Source of the DNA: an uncultured Sphingosinicella sp.
Lineage (GTDB): Bacteria; Pseudomonadota; Alphaproteobacteria; Sphingomonadales; Sphingomonadaceae
DNA length: 64,000 bases
Direction of reading: 5' to 3'
Assembly (NCBI RefSeq): GCF_902806315.1
Contig: NZ_CADCWD010000052.1
Location: 1 to 64,000, forward strand
Part shown: positions 19,891 through 28,061 of the stretch, piece by piece
Position numbering within the stretch: the first letter of the stretch is position 1
How the letters are laid out: each line of letters starts with the position of its first letter
Program-made: the position numbers and the translations under genes
The notes under the pieces: generated by a model
Database searches by the model: none
Told to the model about the DNA's origin: nothing
Seen by the model: only the letters and a program-made list of their open reading frames with translations

Positions 19891-20391
19891 ATGAGAACCG
19901 GTTTTGATTTTTCGCCTTATCGCCGTTCCACCGTTGGGTTCGATCGCCTGTTCGACTTTCTCGAAAGCGCTGCCCGGACCGACGTCGGCGACAATTATCC
20001 GCCCTTCGATATCGAGAAGGTGAGCGACGACAGCTATCGCATCACCCTCGCGGTGGCGGGCTTCAAGTCCAACGAGATCGACATCACCGCCCGGCAGAAT
20101 CTGCTGGTGGTCACCGGTCGCAAGGCTGAGAACCGCAACAAGGACGGCAACTTCCTGCATGTTGGGATCGCCACCCGCGCGTTCGAACGCCGCTTCGAGC
20201 TCGCCGATTTCGTTCGCGTCGAGAATGCCGATCTTCGCGACGGCCTGCTCTCCATCGAGCTGGTCCGCGAAATCCCAGAGGCGATGAAGCCGCGCCGGAT
20301 CGAGATCAACGGCGGCTCGTCGCACACCATCGAGGCGCGTGCCGAGAACGACCAGCAGCCTCAGGAAGAGCGCGAGTCGGTCGCCGCCTGA
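19891..20391 (+). CDS. Small heat-shock protein, Hsp20/IbpA family
   Basis: This 166-residue protein is an alpha-crystallin-type chaperone. It begins MRTGFDFSPYRRSTVGFDRLFD, as in IbpA-like proteins, followed by the crystallin domain (YPPFDIEKVSDDSYRITLAVAGF ... GLLSIELVREIPE). The C-terminal tail is acidic/Gln-rich. Such proteins hold unfolding proteins for refolding by DnaK. I chose ATG 19891 because AGGAGG ends 8 bases upstream; the track's ATG at 19885 is only 2 bases from it. The heat-shock-type promoter and ROSE-like leader fit the family. Confidence 0.92.
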   Translation: MRTGFDFSPYRRSTVGFDRLFDFLESAARTDVGDNYPPFDIEKVSDDSYRITLAVAGFKSNEIDITARQNLLVVTGRKAENRNKDGNFLHVGIATRAFERRFELADFVRVENADLRDGLLSIELVREIPEAMKPRRIEINGGSSHTIEARAENDQQPQEERESVAA

Positions 20392-20408
20392 TCGGGCACA
20401 GATGAATG

Positions 20409-20441
20409 GCGGCGCCGGAGCATCTCCGGCGCCGCTTTTTG
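20409..20441 (+). terminator. Strong intrinsic terminator after hsp20
   Basis: GCGGCGCCGGAG at 20409-20420 pairs fully with CTCCGGCGCCGC at 20424-20435, followed by TTTTT. A second small hairpin (GTTGCG...CGCAAC) comes directly after. Confidence 0.9.
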
Positions 20442-20603
20442 TTGCGCGGACGCAACATCGATTCAGCTTCGGTTTACCTTAGCCCGGGCAGAAGGAAATC
20501 GCGGTGCAAAGATCCTTACGACCGCGTAAGTATCCGCAGTTTGGTAAGGGGCAGGTCGCTTCGGCGGTTTGTGAATTGACGGTCAGGGGCCGTGGGTGAG
20601 CGT

Positions 20604-20765
20604 ATGAATATCAAGAAGAAACTTCTCAATCCGTTCGTTTTGATGACACAGGGCTTCGTGGCGGGAGCCGCGCTGTTCTGGTCGGTGAGCGCGCCCGAGG
20701 CAGAAGGGCAGCAGCCCGCCGGTTCGGGTCAGGCGCCAATGGTCGAGCAAATCGCAGGCATCTGA
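20604..20765 (+). CDS. Small membrane-anchored protein, 53 residues (absent from ORF track)
   Basis: The frame reads MNIKKKLLNPFVLMTQGFVA, then GAALFWSVSAPEAEGQQPAG and ends EQIAGI. A basic N-terminus, one hydrophobic stretch and a polar tail suggest a single-pass membrane or exported peptide. It has its own upstream space after the hsp20 terminator and lies 44 bp before pdeM. No family is recognised. The clean signal-anchor layout argues that it is real. Confidence 0.55.
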   Translation: MNIKKKLLNPFVLMTQGFVAGAALFWSVSAPEAEGQQPAGSGQAPMVEQIAGI

Positions 20766-20809
20766 TCGGAGCCGCTTGAACTCGGATTCCACCCGATTAT
20801 ACCGGACCG

Positions 20810-21472
20810 ATGGTTCGCTTTTCGTTCTGTGGGCATGAGTTGATGGCGCTGCCGCAGGGCGCGCTCTTCTGGCCGTCGCGCCGTGCGTTGCTGGTCGCCG
20901 ACCTGCACCTGGAAAAGGCGAGCTGGTTCGCCCGCTTCGGGCAGATGCTCCCGCCCTACGATTCCATCGCTACGCTCGCCGACCTGACCGCGCTCGCGGC
21001 GAGCACGGCCGCCGAGGAAATCTGGTGCCTCGGCGACAGCTTCCACGACCGCCACGGCTGCGATCGGCTGCCGGCCCGTGCGCGGGAACTGCTGACCGCC
21101 CTCACCTCTTCCACCCGCTGGACGTGGATCACCGGCAACCACGATCCCGGCTTTGCCGACCATTGCGGCGGGTCGATCGTGGATGAGGCGGAGGTCGATG
21201 GCTTGGTCCTGCGCCACGAAGCGGACGCGGCGGATCCCCGTCCCGAACTTTCGGGACACTTCCACCCCAAGCTCCGCATCACGCATCGCGGCCGCCGCGT
21301 TTCCCGCCGCTGCTTTGTGCGCACGAGCCGCAAGCTCATCCTTCCCGCCTTCGGTGCGTTGACCGGCGGGCTCGACGCCTGCCACCCGGAGATCGTCCGC
21401 GCCGTAGGGCCCGACGCTGAAGCGCTCGTCCCCGTCGCCGACCGGCTGCTGAGGTTCCCGGTCGCGGCCTGA
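20810..21472 (+). CDS. pdeM: Ligase-associated DNA damage response endonuclease PdeM
   Basis: This 220-residue calcineurin-like phosphoesterase matches PdeM. The metal motifs are LLVADLHLEKASWF (DxH), CLGDSFHDR (GDxxH), WITGNHDPG (GNHD) and LSGHFHPK (GHxH). The N-terminal FSFCGHELMALPQGALFWPS is characteristic of the ligase-associated branch. It normally sits with an Lhr helicase, an exonuclease and an ATP-dependent ligase. Here its presumed partners are at 8-11.8 kb and the ligase is not in the window. It is followed by phaC on the same strand. Confidence 0.88.
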   Translation: MVRFSFCGHELMALPQGALFWPSRRALLVADLHLEKASWFARFGQMLPPYDSIATLADLTALAASTAAEEIWCLGDSFHDRHGCDRLPARARELLTALTSSTRWTWITGNHDPGFADHCGGSIVDEAEVDGLVLRHEADAADPRPELSGHFHPKLRITHRGRRVSRRCFVRTSRKLILPAFGALTGGLDACHPEIVRAVGPDAEALVPVADRLLRFPVAA

Positions 21473-21535
21473 GCGGGGCTTTCCCCGGCTGGCCGCGTTC
21501 TTTAAGGGCACGCGCTTGCAGCAGGACGCTTGACG

Positions 21536-23314
21536 ATGGCCGAACAGGATACCGCCCCCACTCCAGCCCTCCCGACGCTGGAGGACATGCAGCACTGGAC
21601 CTATGTCATGGGCCGGGCGCAGCAACTGATGATGGAGCATGTGGCCAAGCAGACCAGCGAAGCCGGCTCTAAGCTCGCGGCGGCGGAGCCCAAGGTGCCG
21701 CTCGGCACCTGGCCCGGAGCCGCCCTGTTCGCCGATCCGAGCAAGCTCGCCCAGGCGCAGGTCGACATGTGGACTCAGGGACTTTCGATCTGGCAGCGCG
21801 CGCTCGGCGGCCAGGTCGGCGCGCCGGAGCTGGCCGAGAAAGCGGACAAGGACAAGCGCTTCAACGCTCCGCAATGGCGGGATAACCCGCTCTTCGACAT
21901 GGTCCGGCAGAGCTACCTCCTGATCGCGGATCGCCTGCTCGGATCTGTGGAGGTGTTGGAAGGCATCACAGGGAAGCAGCGCGAGCAGTTGCGCTTCACG
22001 ACCCAAGCCTTTGTCGACGCGATGAGCCCGTCCAATTTCGCGCTCACCAACCCGCTGGTGCTGGAAAGGACGATCGAGACAAGGGGCGAGAACCTGCTCA
22101 AGGGTCTCGAGCACATGCTCCGCGACATTGAGAAAGGGCAGCTCACCCATACCGATCCCAACGCGTTCGAGGTAGGCCGCAACATCGCGACCACGCCCGG
22201 CAAGGTCGTCAAGCAGACGCCGCTCTATCAGCTCATCCAATATTCGCCGACGACCAAGGAAGTGCTGGAGACCCCGCTCATCATCTTCCCGCCCTGGATC
22301 AACCGCTTCTACATCCTCGATCTCAACGAGAAGAAGAGCTTCATCCGCTGGGCGGTGGCGCAGGGGCTGACGGTGTTCGTCGTCTCGTGGAAGTCGGCCG
22401 ACGAGACGCTCGCGGAAACGACGATGGACGATTACGTCCTCGCCCAGATCGAAGCGATTGATACCGTCCGGGACTTGCTCGGCGTCGAGCATGCGCATGC
22501 GATCGGCTATTGCGTCGCCGGCACCACGCTCGCGGCAACGCTCGCCTTGCTGGAAGCCCGCGCCGAGGCCGACAAGGTGGCGAGCGCCACCTTCTTCACT
22601 GCGCAGGTCGACTTTTCGGAAGCGGGCGATCTCAACATGTTCGTCAGCGACGACCAGATGCAGATGATCCAGCAGCTGTCCGGCAAGGGCTATATGGACG
22701 GCCGCTATATGGCGGCGACGTTCAACATGCTGCGCGGGCGCGACCTCATCTGGAACTATGTCACCAACAATTATCTGATGGGCGAGGATTACCCGCCGTT
22801 CGACCTGCTGCACTGGAACGGAGACACCACCAACCTGCCCGCCAAGTGGCACCAATCCTATCTTCGCGACCTTTACCGCGACAACAAGCTGGTCCAGCCG
22901 GGCGGCATCAGCGTCGGCGGAACCCCGATCCATATCGGCCGGGTGAAGACGCCCACTTATGTCCAGGCCGGCCGCGAGGATCATATCGCACCTGCGCACA
23001 GCGTCTGGAAAATCACCCGCCACTTCCAGGGCCCGTTGCGCTTCGTGCTCGCCGGCTCCGGCCATATCGCAGGCGTGGTGAACCCGCCCGAGGCGCAGAA
23101 ATACCAATATTGGGTCAATGAGGAAAAGGTCGACACGCTCGAGCAGTTCATCGAGGGCGCCAAGGAGACCAAGGGCAGCTGGTGGCCGGATTGGCTCGCC
23201 TGGATCCAGGCGCGCTCCGACGAGACGGTCTTCGCGATGGGCCCGCGCAAGCCGGGTGAGGGCAAGCTCCTTGCGCTGGGAGATGCTCCCGGGAGCTACG
23301 TCCGAGGACGTTGA
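21536..23314 (+). CDS. phaC: Class I poly(R)-hydroxyalkanoate synthase
   Basis: PhaC polymerises hydroxyacyl-CoA into storage polyester granules. The lipase-like box GYCVAGTTLA carries nucleophile Cys326. The catalytic Asp lies in GREDHIAPAHSVW and the His in AGSGHIAGVVNPP. The N-terminal part contains the class I region NPLVLERTIETRGENLLKGLEHMLRD. Its 592 residues are normal for class I. ATG 21536 is preferred to the track's TTG two codons upstream. The phasin gene follows 96 bp downstream with its own control region. Confidence 0.95.
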   Translation: MAEQDTAPTPALPTLEDMQHWTYVMGRAQQLMMEHVAKQTSEAGSKLAAAEPKVPLGTWPGAALFADPSKLAQAQVDMWTQGLSIWQRALGGQVGAPELAEKADKDKRFNAPQWRDNPLFDMVRQSYLLIADRLLGSVEVLEGITGKQREQLRFTTQAFVDAMSPSNFALTNPLVLERTIETRGENLLKGLEHMLRDIEKGQLTHTDPNAFEVGRNIATTPGKVVKQTPLYQLIQYSPTTKEVLETPLIIFPPWINRFYILDLNEKKSFIRWAVAQGLTVFVVSWKSADETLAETTMDDYVLAQIEAIDTVRDLLGVEHAHAIGYCVAGTTLAATLALLEARAEADKVASATFFTAQVDFSEAGDLNMFVSDDQMQMIQQLSGKGYMDGRYMAATFNMLRGRDLIWNYVTNNYLMGEDYPPFDLLHWNGDTTNLPAKWHQSYLRDLYRDNKLVQPGGISVGGTPIHIGRVKTPTYVQAGREDHIAPAHSVWKITRHFQGPLRFVLAGSGHIAGVVNPPEAQKYQYWVNEEKVDTLEQFIEGAKETKGSWWPDWLAWIQARSDETVFAMGPRKPGEGKLLALGDAPGSYVRGR

Positions 23315-23331
23315 GCTCCGCTACGCCTCCA

Positions 23332-23392
23332 TGTTGCACTGCACAAAAAGTGCTTGCAATCGGGTGCCCGCTCGCCTAATTGTTGCACTGCA
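23332..23392 (+). promoter_or_regulatory. Phasin control region: two TGTTGCACTGCA boxes around a promoter
   Basis: The identical 12-mer TGTTGCACTGCA occurs at 23332-23343 and 23381-23392. Between them lie TTGCAA (23354-23359) and TAATTG (23377-23382) with 17-bp spacing, a possible sigma-70 promoter. The TGC-rich boxes resemble sites of the PHA-responsive repressor PhaR in other Alphaproteobacteria. Confidence 0.6.
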
Positions 23393-23410
23393 GCATTAGG
23401 GAGCAGTGTA

Positions 23411-24157
23411 ATGGCCGACCGCAAAGTCAAGGCAGGTGCATCCAAGGGTGTGAAGGCGAATGCCTCCGTGCTCGCGAACCCCGCCAAAGCTCCGAAGGCA
23501 CCCGCTGCGGCCGAATTCACCGCGTCGGAGCCGGTAACGGCGCCGCTCGCCACCGCGACGGCTTCGCTCGAAGTCGCCGAGATCGTCGCCTCTGCGCCGG
23601 TTGAAGTCGCGGAGCCCGTTGCCGACGCCGTGATCGAAGCCGCCGAGACCATCCAGACCCAAGCACAAGAAGGAACTACGACCATGAACCAGCAGATGAA
23701 CGACACGATCGAAATGAACCGCGAAGCCGGCCGCGTTGCCGCCGACAAGTTCCAGGCTGCTTTCGGTGACGTCAACGAGCGCACCAAGACCGCCATGGAG
23801 AAGAGCAGCCGCCTGATGGAAGAGATGACCGAGATCACCCGCGGCAACGTCGAGGCGATCGTCGCCTCCTCGAAGGTTGCGGCTCGCGGCGTCGAGACCC
23901 TCACCCAGGAAGCCGCCGACTTCGGCCGCCGCAGCTTCGAGGAGGCTTCCAGCACCCTCAAGAGCTTCGCCGAAGTGAAGTCGCCGACCGACTTCTTCCG
24001 CCTGCAGAGCGATTTCGCCCGCGCCCAGTTCGACGCGATGGTCTCCGAGACCTCGAAGATGAGCGAAGCGATGATCAAGCTCGCCGGCGAAGTCGCGCAG
24101 CCGATCACCAGCCGCTACACGGTTGCGGCCGAGCGCGTGAAGACGATCGCTCTCTAA
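23411..24157 (+). CDS. Phasin family granule-associated protein
   Basis: This 248-residue protein has an Ala/Pro-rich N-terminal region (KAPKAPAAAEFTASEPV). The phasin helical domain follows: MNREAGRVAADKFQAAFGDVNERTK, EEMTEITRGNVEAIVASSKVAARG and SPTDFFRLQSDFARAQFDAMV. Phasins coat PHA granules and limit coalescence. ATG 23411 is chosen; the track ORF extends into the control region. Position after phaC and the repeated upstream boxes support regulation by granule status. A strong hairpin terminator follows. Confidence 0.92.
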   Translation: MADRKVKAGASKGVKANASVLANPAKAPKAPAAAEFTASEPVTAPLATATASLEVAEIVASAPVEVAEPVADAVIEAAETIQTQAQEGTTTMNQQMNDTIEMNREAGRVAADKFQAAFGDVNERTKTAMEKSSRLMEEMTEITRGNVEAIVASSKVAARGVETLTQEAADFGRRSFEEASSTLKSFAEVKSPTDFFRLQSDFARAQFDAMVSETSKMSEAMIKLAGEVAQPITSRYTVAAERVKTIAL

Positions 24158-24181
24158 GCGATTGCTTCACTGCAAAGAATT

Positions 24182-24213
24182 GGGCGGCCCTCCCCTGGAG
24201 TGGCCGCCCTTTT
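24182..24213 (+). terminator. Intrinsic terminator after the phasin gene
   Basis: GGGCGGCC at 24182-24189 pairs with GGCCGCCC at 24202-24209, followed by TTTT. It starts 24 bases after the phasin stop. Confidence 0.85.
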
Positions 24214-24310
24214 CGCATCCGGCGTGCCGCTGGGTCGTGCAGCTTTATCGACTGTAAACCACCTCAGACTCTTGTCGGGTGCCTGCCCTCTGCCATATTT
24301 AGGCGCTGTA

Positions 24311-24664
24311 ATGAGCATGCATGAATCGCTGATCACCGCCGCGGGCGAGCGGAAGGGAGACGATGAGGGAACCGGCCTCGGCGTCGCCACCCGCACGCGC
24401 ACCCGCACCAAGACTCCTTCGCCCTACAAGGTGCTGATGCTCAACGACGATTACACGCCGATGGAGTTCGTGGTGCTGTGCCTGCAGCGCTTCTTCAAAA
24501 TGGACATCGAGGATGCGACCCGGGTGATGCTGCACGTCCACCAGCGCGGTGTCGGCGTCTGCGGCATCTTCAGCTACGAGGTCGCCGAGACCAAGGTCAG
24601 CCAGGTGACCGACTTCGCCCGCGAGAACCAGCATCCGCTCCAGTGCACGCTGGAAAAGGCGTAG
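24311..24664 (+). CDS. clpS: ATP-dependent Clp protease adaptor ClpS
   Basis: ClpS delivers N-degron substrates to ClpA-ClpP. The core [21 protein letters not shown] is diagnostic, with [23 protein letters not shown] later. The N-terminal 40 residues are a disordered tail with a TRTRTRTKT run. ATG 24311 yields 117 residues, near normal; the longer track form begins in the terminator region. clpA, often downstream, is not here; murA follows. Confidence 0.93.
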   Translation: MSMHESLITAAGERKGDDEGTGLGVATRTRTRTKTPSPYKVLMLNDDYTPMEFVVLCLQRFFKMDIEDATRVMLHVHQRGVGVCGIFSYEVAETKVSQVTDFARENQHPLQCTLEKA

Positions 24665-24708
24665 CGCCTCGCGCTTGCACCCCCAAGACAAAGTCTTAAG
24701 AGCCGCGC

Positions 24709-25992
24709 ATGGATCGCATCATCATTCGCGGCGGCAAGCCGCTCAACGGCAAGATCTGCATCTCGGGGGCTAAGAACGCGGCGCTCACGCTGCTTCCATG
24801 CGCGCTGCTGACCGATGAGCCGCTGACGCTCCGTAACCTTCCGCGTCTGGCGGACGTCGACAGTTTCGGGCATCTCCTCAACCAGCTCGGCGTATCGACC
24901 ACCGTCGAAGGCTCCAAGCCCGACGAGTTCGGGCGTGTGATGACGCTTCGCGCGTCCAACATCAGCTCGACGGTCGCCCCGTACGACATCGTGCGCAAGA
25001 TGCGCGCCTCCATCCTGGTGCTGGGGCCTCTGCTCGCCCGCGCCGGTGAGGCCACGGTTTCGCTGCCAGGCGGCTGCGCAATCGGCATGCGTCCGGTCGA
25101 TCTCCACCTGAAGGCGCTGGAGGCGCTCGGCGCCGAGATCGAAATCGCAGCCGGCTACGTGAAGGCGACCGCCCCGAAGGGCGGCCTCGTTGGAGGAACG
25201 ATCAGCTTCCCCATCGTCTCCGTTGGAGCGACCGAAAACGCGCTGATGGCGGCGGTGCTCGCCAAGGGCACGACCACCATCGAAAATGCCGCGCGCGAGC
25301 CCGAGATTACCGACCTCGCCAAGTGCCTGATCGCCATGGGCGCGCGCATCGACGGGCTGCGCACCGACACGCTCACCATCGAAGGCGTGCCCGAACTCAA
25401 CGGCGCCACCTATTCGGTGATGCCCGACCGGATCGAAGCGGGCAGCTATGCCTGCGCGGCGCTCATAACCGGCGGTTCGCTGGAGCTGGTCGGCGCGCGC
25501 AAGGAAACGATGCCCGCTATCCTCTCCGGCCTGCAGGATGCGGGCGGGATCATCGAGGATGTGCGCGGCGGCATCAAGGTGAGCGCGGATGGCGGCATCA
25601 AGCCGCTCTCCCTCTCGACCGCTCCCTTCCCCGCTTTCCCGACCGACATGCAGGCGCAGTTCATGGCCATGCTGAGCCTCGCGCACGGCACCAGCCTCTT
25701 GACCGAGACGATCTTCGAAAACCGCTACATGCACGTTCCGGAGCTGAACCGCATGGGCGCGGACATCGGCGTTCGCGGGCGGTCCGCGGTGGTGCGCGGC
25801 GTCGAGAAGCTTCACGGCGCCCCTGTGATGGCGACCGACCTGCGCGCATCCATGGGCCTGGTGCTCGCCGGCCTCGCCGCCGAAGGCGAGACCCAGGTCG
25901 GCCGCGTCTACCATCTCGACCGCGGTTACGAGCGCCTGGAAGAGAAGCTTCAGGCCGTCGGCGCCGACATCGAGCGCGCAAGCGACGGCTAA
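24709..25992 (+). CDS. murA: UDP-N-acetylglucosamine 1-carboxyvinyltransferase
   Basis: MurA catalyses the first committed step of peptidoglycan synthesis, transferring enolpyruvate from PEP to UDP-GlcNAc. The start [31 protein letters not shown] and the active-site loop [14 protein letters not shown] are characteristic. Cys123 corresponds to the fosfomycin-reactive Cys115 of E. coli, so the enzyme should be the sensitive type. The length of 427 residues is normal. It is followed by a hairpin shared with the convergent reductase gene. Confidence 0.96.
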   Translation: MDRIIIRGGKPLNGKICISGAKNAALTLLPCALLTDEPLTLRNLPRLADVDSFGHLLNQLGVSTTVEGSKPDEFGRVMTLRASNISSTVAPYDIVRKMRASILVLGPLLARAGEATVSLPGGCAIGMRPVDLHLKALEALGAEIEIAAGYVKATAPKGGLVGGTISFPIVSVGATENALMAAVLAKGTTTIENAAREPEITDLAKCLIAMGARIDGLRTDTLTIEGVPELNGATYSVMPDRIEAGSYACAALITGGSLELVGARKETMPAILSGLQDAGGIIEDVRGGIKVSADGGIKPLSLSTAPFPAFPTDMQAQFMAMLSLAHGTSLLTETIFENRYMHVPELNRMGADIGVRGRSAVVRGVEKLHGAPVMATDLRASMGLVLAGLAAEGETQVGRVYHLDRGYERLEEKLQAVGADIERASDG

Positions 25993-25993
25993 A

Positions 25994-26015
25994 GGCCGGG
26001 CGCGAACGCCCGGCC
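25994..26015. terminator. Hairpin between convergent murA and aldo/keto reductase genes
   Basis: GGCCGGGCG-CGAA-CGCCCGGCC has a perfect 9-bp stem directly after the murA stop. No T-run follows; it can fold on both transcripts. Confidence 0.6.
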
Positions 26016-26022
26016 TCGTCGT

Positions 26023-27024
26023 TCAGCGTTCGCTGTCGAGGAACGCCATCTGCTGCGCGGGGTAGCGTTCGCCCGCGGCGGCTCCCTTGGGCACCGCCGC
26101 TTCGATCGCGGCCAGATCCTCTGGCGAGAGCTTCACGCGGACGCTGCCGAGAGCGTCCGTCAGCTGATCCGCGCGACGAGCGCCGACCAGCGGCACAATG
26201 TCTTCGCCTTGCGCCGCCACCCAGGCGATGGCGATCTCGGCGGGGCTGTGGCCCCGCTCCTCCGCAACCCTCCGGAGCGCGGCCGCGAGTGCCAGGTTCC
26301 GCTCGACATTGCCTTCCTGGAATCGCGGGATCATGGCGCGGAAATCGCCCGGGGCCGCCTTGCCCGGCTGCCAACTTCCCGTGATCAAGCCCCGCGACAG
26401 CACGCCATAAGCGGTGATCCCGATGCCGAGCCGCCGCGCTTCCGGCAGGATCGCCTCTTCTATGCCGCGCGACAGCAAGGAATATTCGATCTGCAGGTCC
26501 GCGATCGGCTGCGCGGCTGCGGCACGCTGGAGCGTTTCCACGCCCACTTCCGACAGACCGATGTGGCGGACATAGCCGGCCTGGATCAACTCGGAGATCG
26601 CGCCCAAAGTCTCCTCGATCGGCACGTCGGGATCAAGTCGTGCTGGACGGTATATGTCGACATAGTCGAGGCCCAGCCTCTGCAAGGAGTAAGCGAGGAA
26701 GTTCTTCACCGCGACGGGGCGGGAATCATAGCCGATGAACCCGCCGCCCGGATCGCGAAGCGCCCCGAACTTTAGGCTCACCACGGCGTCGTCCCGCCGG
26801 CGCCCCTTGAGCGCGCGGCCGAGCAGCATCTCATTATGGCCGATGCCGTAAAAGTCGCCCGTATCCAGCAAGGTCACTCCCGCATCGAGTGCGGCATGGA
26901 TGGTGGCGATGCCGTCCACCTCCCGCGCCGCATCGGCGGGACCATACATTCCGGACATGCCCATCAGGCCCAGCCCGAGGGCGGACACTTGCGGGCCATC
27001 TCGGCCAAGTCTGCGCACTTCCAT
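26023..27024 (-). CDS. Aldo/keto reductase
   Basis: This 333-residue NAD(P)H-dependent oxidoreductase has the (beta/alpha)8 barrel. It starts MEVRRLGRDGPQVSALGLGLMGMSG, and the Asp/Tyr pair lies in LLDTGDFYGIGHNE and the Lys in VVSLKFGALRD. The usual catalytic His position reads Ala (DIYRPARLDPDVP), a variant seen in a subfamily of these enzymes. The start is set at 27024 with CAGGAGACAGG upstream; the track ORF adds 39 residues. A LysR regulator is divergent, 116 bp away, and may control it. The substrate is unknown. Confidence 0.88.
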   Translation of the reverse strand: MEVRRLGRDGPQVSALGLGLMGMSGMYGPADAAREVDGIATIHAALDAGVTLLDTGDFYGIGHNEMLLGRALKGRRRDDAVVSLKFGALRDPGGGFIGYDSRPVAVKNFLAYSLQRLGLDYVDIYRPARLDPDVPIEETLGAISELIQAGYVRHIGLSEVGVETLQRAAAAQPIADLQIEYSLLSRGIEEAILPEARRLGIGITAYGVLSRGLITGSWQPGKAAPGDFRAMIPRFQEGNVERNLALAAALRRVAEERGHSPAEIAIAWVAAQGEDIVPLVGARRADQLTDALGSVRVKLSPEDLAAIEAAVPKGAAAGERYPAQQMAFLDSER

Positions 27025-27084
27025 TTCCTGTCTCCTGAAGATCGAGTGATGCTCCGGCCTGCGAGCAACACCGATATACGCGTG

Positions 27085-27097
27085 CGCACACTGTGCG
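27085..27097. promoter_or_regulatory. Palindrome between reductase and LysR genes
   Basis: CGCACA-C-TGTGCG is a perfect inverted repeat in the 116-bp divergent spacer, 61 bp from the reductase start and 44 bp from the regulator start. It is a plausible LysR-type operator, but no experimental basis is visible. Confidence 0.4.
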
Positions 27098-27140
27098 ATA
27101 AGGTGGGCAGACCAGCACGGGCTGTGCGGAGGTAAGAACA

Positions 27141-28061
27141 ATGCAGGATGCCGAGCTTCAGGATCTTCTCGCCTTTGCCGCCGTCGCTCGGTCCAAAAGC
27201 TTCCGGGGCGCGGCCGGCCAGCAGGGCGTCTCCGCCTCCGGACTCAGTGCTGCAGTCCGCCGGCTTGAGGACCGGCTCGGCGTGCGCCTACTGAACAGGA
27301 CGACTCGCAGCGTCACTCCAACCGATGCGGGCGCGCGGCTGCTCGACCGGTTGGGCCCGGCACTCTCTTCGGTCAGCGACGCGGTGGACAGCGTGAACAG
27401 CTATCGCGACACGCCGACGGGCACGCTCCGCTTGAATGTGCCCGGCGTGGTCGCCGACCTCATCCTGCCCGACATCCTTGCCCGCTTCATGGCGGCCCAT
27501 CCGGCGATCCGGGTTGAAGTAATGGCGGAGGACAGCTTCGTCGACGTGCTCGGGCAGGGTTTCGACGCAGGCGTCCGGTATGACGAGCGGCTGGAGAAGG
27601 ACATGATCGCGGTGCCGATCGGGCCGCGGCTCGATCGCTATGCCTGCGTCGCCGCTCCGTCGTATCTGGAGCGCCACGGGCGCCCGCAGCACCCGCACGA
27701 CCTGCTGCAGCATCAGTGCATTCGCCACCGCTTCTCGCACGGCGTGAGCCTACCCTGGGAGTTCGAGCGCAGCGGTGAGCTGGTGAAGATCACGCCCAAG
27801 GGCCCGCTGGTGACCAACCGGCTCGCCCTCCAGCGCGCTGCCGTCGTCGCCGGCTTTGGCATCGCGGCAAGCTTCGTCGGCTTCTACGCCGACCTCATCG
27901 AAAGCGGCGCGGTCGAGGAAATCCTGATCGATTGGGCCGAGCCCTTCTCGGGCCCTTTCCTCTTCTATGCGGAGCGGCGGCACATGCCGGCGCCGCTCCG
28001 CGCCTTTGTCGATTTCATCCGCGAGGATCAGCGGCGGCTTCAGTCGACCGCGCTCAGCTGA
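27141..28061 (+). CDS. LysR family transcriptional regulator
   Basis: This 306-residue protein has the N-terminal LysR helix-turn-helix (LLAFAAVARSKSFRGAAGQQGVSASGLSAAVRRLEDRLGVRLLNRTTRSVTPTDAG). A periplasmic-binding-protein-like effector domain follows, with the GTLRLNVPGVVADLILPD type start. It likely regulates the divergent aldo/keto reductase through sites in the shared spacer. The effector is unknown. Its 3' end overlaps the convergent amidohydrolase gene by 22 bp. Confidence 0.92.
   Translation: MQDAELQDLLAFAAVARSKSFRGAAGQQGVSASGLSAAVRRLEDRLGVRLLNRTTRSVTPTDAGARLLDRLGPALSSVSDAVDSVNSYRDTPTGTLRLNVPGVVADLILPDILARFMAAHPAIRVEVMAEDSFVDVLGQGFDAGVRYDERLEKDMIAVPIGPRLDRYACVAAPSYLERHGRPQHPHDLLQHQCIRHRFSHGVSLPWEFERSGELVKITPKGPLVTNRLALQRAAVVAGFGIAASFVGFYADLIESGAVEEILIDWAEPFSGPFLFYAERRHMPAPLRAFVDFIREDQRRLQSTALS

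Noticed and set aside
20729-23107. 792-residue minus-strand ORF opposite pdeM and phaC
   Set aside because: Both plus-strand genes have intact catalytic motifs, and the minus frame has none.
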